DNA of 64,000 nt from Gnomoniopsis sp. IMI 355080 (lineage: Eukaryota; Ascomycota; Sordariomycetes; Diaporthales; Gnomoniaceae). The stretch is from NCBI GenBank assembly GCA_027946555.1, contig JAPEVC010000106.1:57979-121978 (forward strand). The letters run 5' to 3'. The notes beneath the pieces were generated by a model. The model was given only the letters and a program-made list of their open reading frames with translations, was not told the origin of the DNA and did no database searches. Shown here piece by piece: positions 55,320 to 64,000 of this stretch. Made by a program: the position numbers and the translations under genes. The first letter of the stretch is position 1; each line of letters opens with the position of its first letter.

Positions 55320-55716
55320 ATTATGTTCCAAAGTAGAATGATAGAGGGAGGTCAACTTCAAGTAGTCAAATATATCAAGAGTGACTTCTGTTCCGCTCCC
55401 CTGTGGACAATGTGAGGTTGTGTTCACAACCAAGTTACGAGATACGGACACAACTGTCCCCGTACATTCATTGGAGTGTTACCAATATCAATATGAGAAC
55501 CAACATCGTGATTCCATGTATATGAAGCTGCTTACAAAGACCAATACAACGTGACGACGGAGGCTGCATATAAGACGGAATTGATAGCCGCCTAGTCCCG
55601 GAAATACAGGCATAGATAAGAAGCCAACCTTGCATCACTCGGACTAGACAGACTCCTTGTCTGAATCTGGCCCGGTCGTTGAAAAGCTGCAGCTTCTCTG
55701 TTACCTTTTGAGCAGT
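55320..55716. other. Intergenic
   Basis: 0.4 kb between two same-strand genes; promoter of the monooxygenase. Nothing specific seen. Confidence 0.45.
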
Positions 55717-57723
55717 ATGGCAGAGGATTCCAAGGTGGACGTACTGATTGTTGGCGGTGGACCGGTTGGTATGTGACGTCCAGTCACCAGTGTGTGACGG
55801 GGACACTTGTTCATCTTGCTACGTAACCCATCATACTTACATACATCAAACAATCCAGGTCTACTCATAGCATATCAGCTGTTACGCTTCAGCGCCGGTA
55901 ACCTCGCAATCCACATTGTCGAGAAACATCCGAAATCACAACAAGATGTCTTTGGCCGCGCTGTTACTTTCTGGAGCCGCAGTATGGAGCTGCTCGACCA
56001 GATCGGCCTCGCGCAAGAAATCGCACAGCAGTGCTTTGCTTGTCGAACCGCTGCCAGTTTTGACGCCGAGGGAAATGAGATACAGGGCCGGGGATGGAGC
56101 TTTCTGGAGGATATCTCGGATACTAAGTGGAATTTTGCCTCTGTGTTGAGGCAGAAGTATGTGGAAGAGATCTTCCGCCTTGCGTTGGTGGAGCAATACG
56201 GCGTTACCGTTCATGCGCCGGCTGAGTTTCTCAGCATGGATGTGGATGAAAGCCTCGAGGTAGGCGACTATCGCGTGACAGCGTATATCCAAGACTCCAG
56301 AGGAGCAGGGGATGAGCCCCAGCAGGCGACCTTGTCGATTAAAGCGAAATTCATCATCGGAGCGGATGGCAGTCGGTCGGCTGTCAGAAAAGCGGCCAAG
56401 ATTGAAACAGACGGCGACAGTGGCGAGGACAAATGGGTCCGTATCGACGGCCTCGTCAGGACCAACAATCCCAAGCCCCGGAGCTACGGCGCCATCGAAT
56501 CCAAGACGCACGGCAACGTCCTCTGGGTGCCGCTGGACCATGGCTGCACACGCATTGGCTTTGCCTTTTCGGCGGAGCGCATGAAGAAGTGGCCTGGTAG
56601 CAGCGGCGGCGGCGGCGGCGGCTCCTTCAGCGAGGAGGTGGCTGTCGCCGAGGCAAAGGAAGCCGTGAAGCCGTTCGACCTCGCCTTCGAGAGGGTGGAC
56701 TGGGCGTCGATCTACGTTGTTGGCCAGCGAGTCGCCCGGAAATTCTATTCACAGGGCTGCGTGTTCCTGGCGGGCGACTCGTGCCATACACACTCTTCCG
56801 GCGCCGGGCAAGGCATGAACACTGGCGTCCACGATGCCGTGAACCTGTCCTGGAAGCTATCGCTCGTTCTGAGGGGCCTTGCAAAGCCGGAGCTCCTCGA
56901 GACCTACGAGCATGAAAGACGGCCGAATGCGCAGAAGCTCATTGCCTACGACAAAGATATCTCCATGCTCATCTCCCACCGTCTCCCGGCATCCTGGAAG
57001 GGTGACGCAAACGCCGACCCGAACCATGTCCTCGCCGAAGTGTTTAAAGGCGCCAAAGGCTTCAACACTGGTCTCACCATCAGCTTCGAGCCAAATCTGC
57101 TCAACGTAGCACCGCCTGAAGAACCACCACTCCGCTCAGGACGAACAAAATCCCTCAGTCCCATCGACACAATCCCCACGCCCGCAACAGCTGGGTACCG
57201 CGCCCCCGATATCCCCCTTCAATGCCCGGCGACCTTTGAACCTACAACTCTACACTCCCTCACCCCGAACAACGCCCGCTTCCACATCATCGTCTTCGCC
57301 GGCAATCTCGATACATCGACGGGCGAAGGCAGCGAGAACCCAAACCTGACAACATATCATCGCTTCACCGACGCACTAGCCTCGTCCTCCCTCTTCTCTC
57401 GAACGGGCAAGCATAACGGATGTCTCCCCGCCTCAGGGTCGTCACGACCCACGAAGCTTCCCATAAACTTCCTTACAATCCTGGCCGGCCAAGCAGCTAG
57501 CGTATATGAAGTCCTGAGGACCATCCCGTCGTTCAGCCGCGTGTACTTCGACTCCTCAGGAGACGGCCACCGACGGTATGGAATCGATTCTAACGCCTTA
57601 CAACCTGGCAAATTGCTATTGCTGCGGCCGGATGGATGGATTGGGATGGTGATTAAGTTTGAGGAGGAGATACATAAAATTATTGGGAAATTGGAGGTTT
57701 ATTTTGAGGGCTTCCTTGTATAG
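55717..57723 (+). CDS. FAD-dependent aromatic monooxygenase (phenol 2-monooxygenase-like)
   Basis: Two exons, 55717-55768 and 55859-57723, give 638 aa. The 90-nt intron splits the first FAD loop; joining restores 'VLIVGGGPVGLLIAY'. 'VFGRAVTFWSRSMELLDQIG' follows, then the DG motif 'FIIGADGSRSAVR' and the GD motif 'CVFLAGDSCHTHSSGAGQGM', all typical of class A flavoprotein hydroxylases. The C-terminal 150 residues ('RFHIIVFAGN', 'RYGIDSN', 'LLLLRPDGWIGMV') match the thioredoxin-like domain of phenol hydroxylases. It would hydroxylate a phenolic ring with NAD(P)H and O2. A Gly6 run near residue 285 lies in a surface loop. Its nearness to CMD-like and lactonase-like genes hints at an aromatic-degradation role. 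Confidence 0.93.
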
Positions 57724-58394
57724 TTCAACAAGGCTCTCACCATAGACCCCAGCGGAAGAAAGATTGCGTCAATCGACACACTCTCAGAAGCCTTGGGCAT
57801 CTAAGACCAAGTGAAACAAATAAATCCACAACACTTAACACTTGAAGATGATAGTCCACCACGCAAATGCCTTGCCCAGTTAAGTTAATCACTACTTGAC
57901 GCTTCAGCTCGTGGCGATCATCGTTGGACAAATTAAGAATCGTGGTTTGGAAAAGAAAAGAAAAAAACCAGATTGTTGGGAATGAATGGCACGAACCCCT
58001 TAAAGAGTCTCGCAATTCTGCTCGATCCCGCGCCGGATCTTCAATGACTTACACGTTAAGCCATCATTCCGGCGTTAATGAACGCGCGGTACGTGACTGG
58101 CATGCGTTTAATCTTGCGGACTTCCCTCCCAAGGGAGACGTCTTCCCAGAAGAAAAGATATTCTTGCTGTATTAAGTATTATTTCGCTCGCTCATTAGCA
58201 AAAGTTTCCATTTAGCTTTACAAAGCCAAGGTCCACCACACTCTTGCGATGCATCATCACCCTTTTGTGGGCCAGATGCAACCAACCTTCTTCTGCCCAC
58301 GAACAGCCACCACAAGCTTACCGCCTTCTTCCTTTCTCGCGAATACATCAGTTTTGATTTTTATCAGCATAGCGGCATCATATTATCACCCACG
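57724..58394. other. Intergenic
   Basis: 0.67 kb; upstream of the coiled-coil/Gag-like gene. No feature recognised. Confidence 0.45.
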
Positions 58395-60995
58395 ATGATC
58401 ACCCCTGCACCCCAAGTAAATAAATCTTTCGACCCACCGCTCGCTGCGCGACCCATACCCATCCGCACCGGCTCGCTCTCGCCCGACCAGTCTCCAGCGC
58501 GCAGCAACCGCGCGCGCGCCGTCCGCCTCCGGCAAGCAACGTCCATGTTAGGCTTGCGCAGCCTACAAGGAATCAGCCATCTGCGAAGCCTGACGACACT
58601 GCCCCACAAGGCAAGAGACAGAAGTGCGAGCAACAACAGCGGGAGCAGTCGCAGCGTCGCCAGCAGGAAAGGGACGCGAGAGCGGCCTCTTGTCATCGGA
58701 TGGCCTGTATTACTGGATAACGACGGTGAGAGTACCAATGCTGTGCTAGAGCGTCCAATCCTGGCGAGCCGGATCGACAATGAGAAGCCAACCGTGCCGT
58801 TGCCTATGCTAGAATCTCGACTCCCGATGATCAGCGCCCGTTCCTTGGACATGGACGCGCTCGACAAGCTTCGAGCGCCGACGCTGGCCCGGACCGCAAG
58901 GGTCAAGTCGCCGGAAGAATGTATTGACACTGACCGCCGCAACGCTGGGTGGACTGAGGGCGTCTTCCAAGGTTCAACAGACGGAGACACTGCCGACAAT
59001 TCCTCTGCCAAACGCGTCGGGGGCGTCGAGATTTGGGAAAGCGTAGACATTGACCACGACGCTCTGCAAGACGCGCTGGAGGACGACCCGAAGCCGCTGG
59101 ACTCCAATCCGACATCCGAGCACGATGAAGACGAACCCAGGACGCCGTGGACAACGATGTCGTCCACTGTAGGCGAGCCCGAACTGACTGAGGCGATGGC
59201 TTCGTATTGGCAGCGTAGTCGGTCCCCATCTCCTTGCACGGTCCCTCGACGTCGCCTTAGGTCCATCAGCCTCGCCACCGCTTCCGCCTTTGGCGGTACT
59301 GCCGAGCAAACCTCTCTGCCCTCCAGCCCGGTCCCGGGACCCAACAGCATGCTGGACAAACAGCCATGCGCGTGTGACACTGTTCCGCGACTTCGCAAAC
59401 AACTTGCGAACTTGTCTGCATGCAGCAGCGCCCTCCTGGCACTTCAAGCCGCGCACGAGGAAACGATTGCTATCCTTCACGACAACCTCCGCAACCAGGA
59501 CACAACAATCTCACGGCAAGAGAACGCAATCGCTGACTTGACCTGGCAGGCGCAAGCCAAGGAGACGGAGCAGGTCTCTATCATCGAGAACCTGTGCGCT
59601 GAGATAGCCAGCGAAAGCCGGGAGATTGCAAAGCTGGGTGAAGATAAGTGGTATTTGATGGGAAGGGTCGAGGAATTAGAGTTGAAAATGGCGACGATAG
59701 AGGATCCGCTTGGGCGAAATAGACAGGAGCCAGTGAAGCCGCGAGAGGCCACACTACAAGGCTCGGTGCCAAGAACAGCCAATGGCATGGGTGTTGGGGA
59801 CACTCAAGATGATGTTGACGAGGTGAAGAGTGAGAGCCTCGAGGCATCACCCCATTCGGCCTCCAACTCCCCGAAATCCGATCCAGCTGCAAACAGTGAG
59901 GATACCACCGAGACCCCGTCCGCTACGCTCAGCTCGCTATCCTCGCCTTGTACAAACCGGAGTCTATACGCGATGACACCTACCAAAGGCACGCGTCAGG
60001 CTTCAGACGTTTGTATTTCGAACCATGATGTCGGCCAACGTGGCCTCTTGACATCCCCACATTGCGAAAGCAAGCATTCTCGCCTCATCAATACCTTTGG
60101 TACGAAGGAAGGATCCAACGTGGCCCACCAATACAGCCGGCAATCGAGAGACGGCCAAACCATGGCTGCCCAGGCTGTGCTAGGCGCGAAGGTGATATTG
60201 GACGAAAGGTTGGCCGGTGCACAGGAGAAGCTTGCCACATCCGAGGCCCACAATGCGGAGCTACAGGCTCAAGTGGCATGCCAAGGGACACTCATCCAGC
60301 AATTGACGTGTATGTCCGCCGGGTCAACATCGACATCGCCCGCGCATTTACCCATTCCTGATCTGCCGGTTCTCAAGTACACCACATCCGCGACAGTATG
60401 GGCCGACCGTGTGAGGAGCGCATTCGCCTACCTAGGCCTGCTCGACTTCATTCAACGAGACGTGCCACAACCAGGACTTTCGACGTGGGACGCCACAGAG
60501 GTGACAGACTGGACCACACGTCGGCTACGCGCGGTTGTACTTTTGAAGCAAGCGGTTGACGACGATATTCTCGAAGATGTGTTGTATCTGCAGGGCAGAA
60601 ATGAGACGACACCAGACGAGCGAGCCCATATCCAGTCCACCCCTGCCATGGATGATCCCTATCAGCTCCTCAACACCATTACATCTCTGCGCCGAATCAT
60701 CTCAGCCACAGCGACTGATCTGAGTTGGTTGGACCGTATTCGAAGCGCCGACTTTAACGGGATTGAGAGCTTCACTTCACTGGTGTTGTGCGTGGATAGA
60801 CGTCACGGTGTGATGTACGGGACGGCGGCGGATCATTTTGAGGCTCTGTTGCCAAAACTGCAAGAGACTATGGCCAAATTCTTCCCAGAAATGAAGGGAA
60901 GTATGTTTCCTGATGACTCCGACAGCGGGCTGCGGAAGTGGAGGCAGCTACCAATCTGGATGGCCAAGGTTGTGAAAAGGCGGCAGACAAGCTAA
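58395..60995 (+). CDS. Coiled-coil protein with C-terminal copia Gag-like segment
   Basis: Single exon, 866 aa, not recognised as a known named protein. Residues 1-110 are basic and Ser-rich; about 170-300 is acidic and disordered-looking. A 'CACDTVPRLRKQLANLSA' start leads a long coiled coil (about 325-445), followed by a Ser/Thr/Asp-rich region and a second short coil (about 590-640). From about 660, 'VLKYTTSATVWADRVRSAFA', 'YLGLLDFIQRDVP', 'TRRLRAVVLLKQAVDDDIL' and 'DPYQLLNTITSLRRII' follow the course of Ty1/copia-type Gag proteins (W in 'xWADRV', helix pairs, 'A..LL' motif). There is no zinc knuckle, protease or polymerase beside it, and no terminal repeats were noticed. That would suit a domesticated Gag, but the resemblance is by eye. 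Confidence 0.7.
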   Translation: MITPAPQVNKSFDPPLAARPIPIRTGSLSPDQSPARSNRARAVRLRQATSMLGLRSLQGISHLRSLTTLPHKARDRSASNNSGSSRSVASRKGTRERPLVIGWPVLLDNDGESTNAVLERPILASRIDNEKPTVPLPMLESRLPMISARSLDMDALDKLRAPTLARTARVKSPEECIDTDRRNAGWTEGVFQGSTDGDTADNSSAKRVGGVEIWESVDIDHDALQDALEDDPKPLDSNPTSEHDEDEPRTPWTTMSSTVGEPELTEAMASYWQRSRSPSPCTVPRRRLRSISLATASAFGGTAEQTSLPSSPVPGPNSMLDKQPCACDTVPRLRKQLANLSACSSALLALQAAHEETIAILHDNLRNQDTTISRQENAIADLTWQAQAKETEQVSIIENLCAEIASESREIAKLGEDKWYLMGRVEELELKMATIEDPLGRNRQEPVKPREATLQGSVPRTANGMGVGDTQDDVDEVKSESLEASPHSASNSPKSDPAANSEDTTETPSATLSSLSSPCTNRSLYAMTPTKGTRQASDVCISNHDVGQRGLLTSPHCESKHSRLINTFGTKEGSNVAHQYSRQSRDGQTMAAQAVLGAKVILDERLAGAQEKLATSEAHNAELQAQVACQGTLIQQLTCMSAGSTSTSPAHLPIPDLPVLKYTTSATVWADRVRSAFAYLGLLDFIQRDVPQPGLSTWDATEVTDWTTRRLRAVVLLKQAVDDDILEDVLYLQGRNETTPDERAHIQSTPAMDDPYQLLNTITSLRRIISATATDLSWLDRIRSADFNGIESFTSLVLCVDRRHGVMYGTAADHFEALLPKLQETMAKFFPEMKGSMFPDDSDSGLRKWRQLPIWMAKVVKRRQTS

Positions 60996-61584
60996 GACTT
61001 CTGGGGGTTGGACTTTTGAGTTGAGATGGGTCTGCATCTTGCTCAACTTCGAGCAACTTGCCGGTCGATTGCTGTTAGCTGTCGCGGTAAACCTCTTGAT
61101 CAGAGCTGTATAATTCTGTGATGATAATCGTTTGGATTGGTTCGTATTTATCTTCGTCCTTATATGAAGGCGGAGCTGTAAAGTATGCTTCATCAATCTA
61201 GAAAGGGTACCATCTTTCGATCATCTGTAAAGCCTTCAGTCAACATCACGAAACTTTTGTTTCCCCTTATTTGCTGCGTGAAGAACCCATCGCTTGAAGC
61301 CGTATTGCACATCGAATGTTGTTGCTAGTCGCAAGGTTCAGTTCTCCTCAGCAGACACTCCTGACTTGGCGTGCTCTAAATGCCGCCCAGTCCTGGCTTG
61401 ACACAACTTTCCAAGCCAACACAGCAGTGACTGCCGTCACTTGGGGCGCTGAGGATCTGCCGTGCTCCGCTAGACGAGGACAGGTTGTCTCGAATGTCAT
61501 GGCATTTCTGGTCGTCAATGACTCGACCTGGAGGCTCGTATGGTAAATTTGCAAGTTGTAGTTTCCCATCAATGTCCGCCTGTT
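60996..61584. other. Convergent intergenic gap
   Basis: 0.59 kb between two gene ends. Overlapping short frames on both strands at 61316-61588 resemble nothing. Confidence 0.45.
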
Positions 61585-62457
61585 TCATCCAGCTGGCCCT
61601 TTCTGTACATTGGACTTTGACCTCTGTTCTCGCAATAGAACGACGTCCGACAGCAAAAACTTCTGCTCCTCGAAGTCGTTCCCTTGAGGTGGACCCTGCC
61701 TTCGTAAAGGTGCCTGCTCGGGTGCCGGTAGCTCCTGCTCGTGTCCCCAGCCATGGATGTCCCTCGCAGGAAGCTCAGCCTGGGGTTCAGGTTTCGGATC
61801 GGGAAGGATAGCGGGCAGGGCAACTACGGGATAGTGGTCTTTGTTATTGTCGTTGTCCCCGTTAGGCCGTGCCGCATGGAAGCCGTTGTCTCCCTGGACA
61901 CTCGACTCGGACACTGAGGAGTGCGCGTCGTAATCTGGCGGAGACCAAGGATGGCGTGAGCTGTTGGCCCATGCATGGGATTCCGCAATTGGTACATGAG
62001 GCACAGGCGCCACGTGGACAGGCTCGGAGGGTGGAGGCATGTCTCGGGAGGGCGGGAGTGAGGGTGTAGAGGCCGGCGCAGCAGCAGGAAATGGCGGATA
62101 GTAGTCATTGTAGTTTCTGGACGGCTGCTCGTTGTAACTTGCGACAGGCTGCTCGACCGGCGGTGACGTATAATGGACGGGAGGCTGGTGGTAAACAGGC
62201 GACGGTGTAATGGAAGAGCTCGACTCCCCGCGGTAATACGGATCGTAGGCACCAGCGGGCTTGTTAAATGGCTTCTCGAATCGCCCTCCATCGACAAGGT
62301 TCACAATATCTCCATCCACAAAATTTACCATGTCATTGGCCAGCTGTTGCTTTTGTCGTCGTCGCCACCAAAGCCACAAGCCTAGGGCGAAGAGAAAGAT
62401 GACGCTCAAAGCGGCCGCAACGGCGATTCCGATCTTGGCGCCAGGACTGGTTGCCAT
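61585..62457 (-). CDS. Single-pass membrane protein with proline-rich cytoplasmic tail
   Basis: Single open frame of 290 aa from ATG 62457 (context ACAATGG). Residues 8-31 form one helix ('KIGIAVAAALSVIFLFALGLWLWW' region), followed at once by the stop-transfer 'RRRQKQ'. The tail is Pro/Ser/Tyr-rich ('PPVHYTSPPVEQP', 'PPFPAAAPAS') and ends with a charged segment 'FLLSDVVLLREQRSK'. Such helix-tail ends are usual for fungal wall sensors and WSC/Mid2-type or similar surface proteins, which carry an extracellular domain before the helix. Here only seven residues precede it, so either the protein really lacks an ectodomain or an upstream exon was missed. No signal peptide is obvious. Function unknown. 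Confidence 0.6.
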   Translation of the reverse strand: MATSPGAKIGIAVAAALSVIFLFALGLWLWWRRRQKQQLANDMVNFVDGDIVNLVDGGRFEKPFNKPAGAYDPYYRGESSSSITPSPVYHQPPVHYTSPPVEQPVASYNEQPSRNYNDYYPPFPAAAPASTPSLPPSRDMPPPSEPVHVAPVPHVPIAESHAWANSSRHPWSPPDYDAHSSVSESSVQGDNGFHAARPNGDNDNNKDHYPVVALPAILPDPKPEPQAELPARDIHGWGHEQELPAPEQAPLRRQGPPQGNDFEEQKFLLSDVVLLREQRSKSNVQKGPAG

Positions 62458-64000
62458 TGTGGGAGAGCTTGAAGTTCAAGACGGCGCACGAGATTGTGAT
62501 GCTGTGCTACCGACAGGACCTACACAAAATATCGCGGTCGGGAGGTTCAGCGGCCTGGCTGGCACCAGGCACCAGAATCAACCAGTCGGGGCGGATAGAC
62601 AAGCCTCGTTCTCCGCCTGCGCGGTGTGTGCAGTGGGCGATGTCGCAGTGATTTGGGTGACGTTGGTATCGGCGCGTGACAGAACTAATATTCTTTGGTC
62701 CGAGGCTAAGACAATCGGCAATCTCTGCACTGAATCGACAGCCGTTCCGTGATCAAATGAGGGTGACAGTCCAGGTTGAGGTGAGGTAGAGACGTGAGGC
62801 GGTAGTGTTCTAGCCTGATGCGACGGCAGAGTGGTCTCCCGGCGACACTGCCAATGCAGATGCAAACTATGGACAGCAAACGCAATATGCAGCCATGGGC
62901 AAAGAATCAACCAAGATATACTTGGAGTCAGCCAGATGTCGAAGATGAAACTGTTGCAGTCAAGGCCAGCAATTGTCAATGGCACCTGTAGTGGGCCTTG
63001 CACGATCGCAGACGAGATGCGTTAAATATCCAAGAATAGAATGAGTTAGTCGACTCGAGTAAGACAGGAGAAATAGACGCGCAGTCGCTGAAGGTGGGAT
63101 TGCGACCGAGGACAAAGAGTGTAGCAGCAGCGCAGTGCTCACTCGTCTCCACAGCGCGCAGGATTCATGGAAGGCGATGCGATGAGACGAATGCTTGGAT
63201 TGGCGTAGCGGGAACAGCGGAGCGGGCAATAGCCTGTTCGACCAAGATGATGATGAGCAGGACAGGCGCTGCGGATGCGTTAAGGAGGTAGGTAGAGATA
63301 GTTGACGTCCAAAGTTCGAAATGGAGGTTTTCTTTCGTTGTCGGTAGAGTGAGGCCGGGATGGATGTCAGGACGAAAGAAGGAGAATGTGACCCGAGGGA
63401 ATGGGAGATGACTTGCAAAGCACAGACCAGGTCCACTATGGTACCAAATGGGCAGCTGAAAATGGAAGGTGGCACACCTTGCAGACTGCCGCTGACTGCC
63501 AGCCTGCCAGTGCTGAGCCCCTGACGGTGCAAGGTCGGCCAGCCAGCCACAGCGCTAGGCCTGGACGAGACGTGATGCTGCAGCTTCTCTTCTATTTCCG
63601 TCAGAGTACTGCTATACAAATTATATAAACCCGCTTCCACCCCGTGCCTCGAGACATCTTATCAATCTGTGTCTGTTCATCTCCCAGATCCATCCATGAT
63701 CCTAGCTTCAGCTGTCCGGCCCCAACGGTTCTGGAGTCTGGAGTCTGGATTCTGGATTCCGCATTCCTGCGGCTGTGCAGCCAATCACGGCCACTGACCT
63801 TCGAGTCCGGGCGCGCTAAATTCAACGTCCACCCGCAGCGAAGCGAATCCTACTTTCGTCATACTCACCTGCTTACGGCCAATATTGAGAGTTCAAGCCT
63901 CCACATACCTAGTGTTCGCTGACATCGCCCCTCGTACCGTGATCCTTGTTTGTGTCGAGAAATATTTCTTAGTAAAGGGGTCGCCTCCCCAGGCTCCCCT
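62458..64000. other. Upstream region to window edge, no gene supported
   Basis: 1.5 kb. Long minus frames at 62578-63003 and 62960-63640 are Ser/Leu-rich and unlike proteins. They overlap each other and offer no signal peptide or splice pair that would supply an ectodomain to the membrane protein. A TATATAA at about 63621 is on the plus strand. Confidence 0.4.
63731..63759. repeat. Short tandem 'ctggagt/ctggatt' repeat
   Basis: Four imperfect 7-nt units (tctggagtctggagtctggattctggatt) in intergenic DNA. Confidence 0.5.

Noticed and set aside
55936..56541. 201-codon minus frame
   Set aside because: Opposite the FAD monooxygenase, which has all motifs on the plus strand.
58364..59398. 344-codon minus frame
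   Set aside because: Antisense shadow of the coiled-coil/Gag-like gene.
62960..63640. 226-codon minus frame as upstream exon for the membrane protein
   Set aside because: Ser/Leu-rich with no signal peptide, Cys pattern or splice pair leading to 62457.

Overview
This window looks like a gene-dense piece of a filamentous ascomycete chromosome (Pezizomycotina, probably Sordariomycetes, possibly plant-associated). The introns are short (about 50-100 nt) with GTRNGT/YAG borders. The housekeeping genes are typical of moulds (a NudF/LIS1 orthologue, an Alp14/Stu2-type TOG protein, an Ntr1/TFIP11 splicing factor). There is a HET-domain gene and a secreted endopolygalacturonase and beta-galactosidase. 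No prokaryotic operons, CRISPR arrays or tRNA genes were recognised. All identifications come from reading motifs and joining exons by eye; nothing was searched against a database.

Layout. 1-7.5 kb: 3' part of an ABHD12-like serine hydrolase, a decayed stretch, an F-box protein, then an AT-rich stretch with a broken membrane-protein gene. 7.7-12.6 kb: an 11-exon ABCC (MRP-type) transporter, followed by a 5S rRNA-like relic and a small GPI-anchored Ser/Thr-rich protein. 16.2-21.5 kb: two glycosyltransferases, a GT90 (CAP10-like) and a GT15 (KRE2/MNT1-like), diverging from a shared 1 kb promoter region. 21.8-23.0 kb: endopolygalacturonase. 24.4-30.6 kb: two microtubule genes, the XMAP215-family TOG protein and LIS1/NudF (the latter with a GC-AG first intron), pointing away from a shared upstream region. 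31.4-36 kb: a BTB-like protein, a poorly resolved gene-like stretch, and an SDR oxidoreductase. 37.5-40.4 kb: the G-patch spliceosome-disassembly factor. 41.9 kb: a small secreted protein made of two cysteine-rich repeats separated by Kex2-like sites.

43.6-57.7 kb is a run of metabolic genes: a metallo-beta-lactamase-fold hydrolase, a 3-hydroxyisobutyrate-dehydrogenase-like enzyme, a carboxymuconolactone-decarboxylase-like protein, a 2-hydroxyacid dehydrogenase, a HET-domain protein, a secreted GH35 beta-galactosidase and a phenol-hydroxylase-like FAD monooxygenase. Several would suit breakdown of aromatic compounds, but the grouping is only an inference. 58.4-62.5 kb: a large coiled-coil protein whose C-terminus resembles a Ty1/copia Gag domain, then a single-pass membrane protein with a proline-rich tail. 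The last 1.5 kb shows no gene.

The best leads for something new are the tandem Cys-repeat peptide precursor (41.9 kb), the Gag-like fusion protein (58.4 kb), the paired GT90/GT15 locus with unusual membrane segments in the GT15, and a 10-bp palindrome, TACCTAGGTA, found at least eight times and only between genes.
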